A program made the position numbers and the translations under genes. The notes beneath the pieces are model-generated. The model was given only the letters and a program-made list of their open reading frames with translations. It ran no database searches and was not told the origin of the DNA. Shown in pieces: positions 7,611-9,272 of a stretch of 9,272 nt of DNA. This DNA is from Alkalibaculum bacchi (GTDB lineage: Bacteria; Bacillota; Clostridia; Eubacteriales; Alkalibacteraceae). Positions within the stretch are counted from its first letter, which is position 1. Each line of letters opens with the position of its first letter. The stretch lies in the NCBI RefSeq assembly GCF_937875145.1, contig NZ_CALNCS010000169.1:1-9272 (forward strand), given 5' to 3'.

Positions 7611-8303
7611 TTATTCTATAAACTTGTATTGGCCACGCATATGAGCCCAATCCGAACTTTCAGGCGCAAAGAAATCGATGGCGCTGTAATCTTTATAGAG
7701 GCTAAAGGAAATTTCACCATATTCCGCCATATATTTATCATCTGGATATAAGGTCGCAGTGCCACTCATTACCGTACTACCATTTCGGAGCAAATAAATA
7801 TCAAACCAAAAGCTACTGCCATTGAACTTAGTAATCTCAATGGAAAACTCGTCTCCTACATACATTCCCGCCCAGTTGGGACCATCTGGAATAAGGTCAC
7901 CCTTTCCATCATCCTGGGAAATGACATCACCACGGCCCTCATCCTTCGGAGTATTTTCAGTGTGACCGTTGTCCTTCGAAGTATTGTCAGTATGAGTGTT
8001 GTCCTTCGAAATAACGTCGCCATGACCGTCATCTAGAATGGTATCACTGAAATCTTCATAAATGGATGCCGTTTTATTGCCGCTGTAGTCTACTGAAACC
8101 CGATATATCACCTGATAACCGTCACCCATAAGCCCACCTTCAGCGGTGCCAAGAGCAACACTATAAATATAACATTCCCGTTCCATAGCAGAATCAATAA
8201 TCATTAAATCGTCAAAAGAAATATAGAGGCACTCATCGGCGGAAATCCTATCTCCGCTGTAAAGCCCTATTGAGGCCAACAGTTCATCTACCAGTCCTGC
8301 CCC
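7611..8303 (-). pseudogene. 5'-truncated gene for a probable exported protein with 10-residue repeats
   Basis: The frame is open from 8303 to the TAA at 7611. The only candidate start is TTG (8277-8279, giving 222 residues), without a ribosome binding site. Residues before it (AGLVDELLAS) look like continuing coding sequence that ends at a stop at 8304-8306, next to the insertion sequence. No signal peptide or lipobox remains. The fragment has an N-terminal part with VALGTAEGGLMGDGYQVIYR (41-60), five acidic 10-residue repeats (83-132), and a beta-rich C-terminal part from GPNWAGMYVGDEFSIEI to GQYKFIE. Such an architecture suggests a surface or lipoprotein whose anchor was lost. I do not recognise the family. 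It would have been the first visible gene of the LemA operon. It could still be expressed as a fragment, but I read it as broken by the insertion. Confidence 0.7.
7884..8033 (-). repeat. Five tandem 30-bp (10-residue) coding repeats
   Basis: Residues 83-132 of the truncated protein divide into DDGHGDVISK, DNTHTDNTSK, DNGHTENTPK, DEGRGDVISQ and DDGKGDLIPD. The period is exactly 10 residues with a leading D in each and a K/Q or D at the end. The second and third units are closest to each other, as are the first, fourth and fifth. The region is acidic and polar, like a flexible linker or a weak metal-binding stretch. At the DNA level the copies have diverged, so the array is not recent. Confidence 0.9.
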
Positions 8304-8393
8304 TTATCTTTTTCGGTAGTGTCAAGTTTGACACCCCTTTTGTTTTTATATATCCTTTATATTCAAGGGTTACATCACTTTTTAAAATAAAAA

Positions 8394-8463
8394 AGCAATG
8401 ACCTCCTTTTTTCTTGTATAATGTAGTCGCCACAACCAATTACAAAGAAAGGATTTCATTGCT
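8394..8463 (+). promoter_or_regulatory. Transposase promoter and ribosome-site-sequestering inverted repeat
   Basis: AGCAATGA (8394-8401) pairs perfectly with TCATTGCT (8456-8463). After a 2x2 mismatch, 8404-8412 pairs with 8445-8453, including one G-U pair. The right arm contains the ribosome binding site AAAGGA (8448-8453) and a TTG start (8459-8461). The loop (8413-8444) contains TATAAT (8417-8422) with no good -35. Transcripts from this promoter would begin near 8429, inside the loop, and lack the left arm. Transcripts entering from outside would carry both arms and mask the start region. Confidence 0.6.
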
Positions 8464-8464
8464 C

Positions 8465-9272
8465 ATGGACATTATACTTTATTTACTTCAACTAATTCAA
8501 TACCAACATAAACAAATCTGCTGGCTTATTAACTTTATCTGTAGATACATCCCTCTCAAGCAGTGGTCTTTTGATGATTCCCACTCTCCAAAGTATCAGA
8601 AGTTCAAGATTGATGAGCTTCCCAAAATCATATCCTACAAACAGGAATGGAACTGGAAGGATCTCATCTCTTACTATCAGCAGCGTTACCACAAAACCAT
8701 TCGTCCTGTCTTTCGCCGGGTGGAGTGTGATATTCCTGCATCCTGCCATTGCCCTGCCTGCGATGCCCCTGTGGACTATCTCATGTGGAACGATGGTAAA
8801 AAGAAAAGTCAAGTCCTATGCAAGGTTTGCCAATCACATTTTTCTCCAACTAAGGATAACCGTTTTTCAAAGACTACTGTCTTGAAGTGTCCTCACTGTT
8901 CCCACAGCCTTGTTCATAAAAAAGACCGCAAACACTTCATCCTCCATAAATGCGTGAATCCGAAATGCTCTTATTATCTTCACAATCTCAAGAAGGTTGA
9001 TAAAAAGCATCTGGATGAAGACTATGGTAAGAACAAATACAAACTTCACTATATCTACCGCGAATTCACGATAGATTTTTTTAAGATGGATTTAAACTCC
9101 CTGCCAAAAAATGCTTCTTCCTTTAAATTCACTAAGTTTGACTCCCATACCATGTCTCTTTGTCTGACTCTGCATGTGAACCTGGGTCTCTCCCTTAGAA
9201 AAACCAAACAGGCTTTGAAAGACCTCTATGATATCGACATCTCTCACCAGAGTATCGCCAACTACTGTAAAT
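8465..9272 (+). CDS. Transposase with two zinc-ribbon-like clusters (3' end outside window)
   Basis: 269 residues are visible from ATG 8465, and the frame is still open at the window end. Two cysteine clusters resemble zinc ribbons: C96xxC99 with C119xxC122, and C142xxC145 with C163xxxxC168. Next come HYIYREFTIDFFKMDL and MSLCLTLHVNLGLSLRKTKQ, then ISHQSIANYC, which looks like the helix-turn-helix region ahead of an IS6-like DDE catalytic domain. The DDE residues themselves would lie beyond the window, so the family is tentative. An in-frame TTG at 8459 is 6 bases from AAAGGA (8448-8453), while ATG 8465 is 12 bases away, so the true start may be TTG. The gene reads as intact so far. Small minus- and plus-strand ORFs inside it are shadows. 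Confidence 0.85.
   Translation, partial: MDIILYLLQLIQYQHKQICWLINFICRYIPLKQWSFDDSHSPKYQKFKIDELPKIISYKQEWNWKDLISYYQQRYHKTIRPVFRRVECDIPASCHCPACDAPVDYLMWNDGKKKSQVLCKVCQSHFSPTKDNRFSKTTVLKCPHCSHSLVHKKDRKHFILHKCVNPKCSYYLHNLKKVDKKHLDEDYGKNKYKLHYIYREFTIDFFKMDLNSLPKNASSFKFTKFDSHTMSLCLTLHVNLGLSLRKTKQALKDLYDIDISHQSIANYCK

Larger units (their letters stand above)
8315..9272 (+). mobile_element. Insertion sequence, left part (right end outside the window)
   Basis: A plus-strand transposase gene faces away from the disrupted operon. The left end is set only approximately, between the last plausible codon of the truncated gene (about 8303) and a short inverted repeat GTGTCAA-GT-TTGACAC (8319-8334), which may be part of the terminal repeat. 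The right end and any target duplication lie beyond the window, so neither can be checked here. Confidence 0.75.

Noticed and set aside
7573..7650. Longer start for the small membrane protein (87 residues)
   Set aside because: It would overlap the preceding gene by 40 bases, while a strong AGGAGGGG site precedes the internal ATG at 7572.
7884..8033. 30-bp repeats as a CRISPR array
   Set aside because: The units are contiguous, without spacers, diverged at the DNA level, and keep an open reading frame.
8328..8356. Promoter from TTGACA (8328-8333) with TATCCT (8351-8356)
   Set aside because: The -10 is poor, and the TTGACA is part of the short inverted repeat at the element end. It is possible but weaker than the TATAAT at 8417.
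8492..9049. ORFs at 8492-8812 (-), 8571-8885 (+) and 8867-9049 (-)
   Set aside because: All fall inside the transposase gene, whose frame has paired cysteine motifs and runs open to the window end.

Overview
The window looks like chromosome from a low-G+C Gram-positive bacterium, most likely a member of the Clostridia. The signs are A/T-rich DNA, strong AGGAGG-type ribosome binding sites, TTG starts, and a LytS/LytTR two-component pair beside a short CstA-type transporter. This is read from sequence alone, and no genus can be named.

Layout. Bases 1-60 may be the 3' end of a plus-strand gene. It converges on a minus-strand block, with a shared hairpin at 108-157. The first minus-strand block (169-4247) holds a LytS-type sensor kinase, a LytTR response regulator joined to it by a TTGA stop/start overlap, a long terminator, and then a CstA-family transporter with its own promoter. 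The arrangement recalls the BtsS/BtsR-BtsT pyruvate uptake circuit of E. coli: the kinase probably senses an external carbon source, the regulator probably binds the transporter promoter, and the transporter brings in pyruvate or peptides. Bases 4248-4570 are non-coding, with two hairpins and the kinase leader.

The second minus-strand block (4571-8303) looks like one operon. In transcription order it holds a 5'-truncated gene for a probable exported protein with five 10-residue repeats, a 61-residue two-helix membrane protein, two tandem DUF3137-type membrane proteins with different numbers of membrane helices, and a LemA-family protein, closed by a good terminator. By eye its base composition is less A/T-rich than the transporter block.

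From about 8315 to the window end is an insertion sequence on the plus strand. Its transposase (269 residues visible, C-terminus cut by the window) has two zinc-ribbon-like cysteine clusters followed by a helix-turn-helix-like region. The insertion appears to have removed the start of the repeat protein and separated the LemA operon from its original promoter. The transposase leader contains an inverted repeat that would hide the ribosome binding site in read-through transcripts but not in transcripts from the element's own promoter. Together with the repeat protein and the paired DUF3137/LemA cassette, this is the most interesting content. No clearly new defence or biosynthetic system was found.
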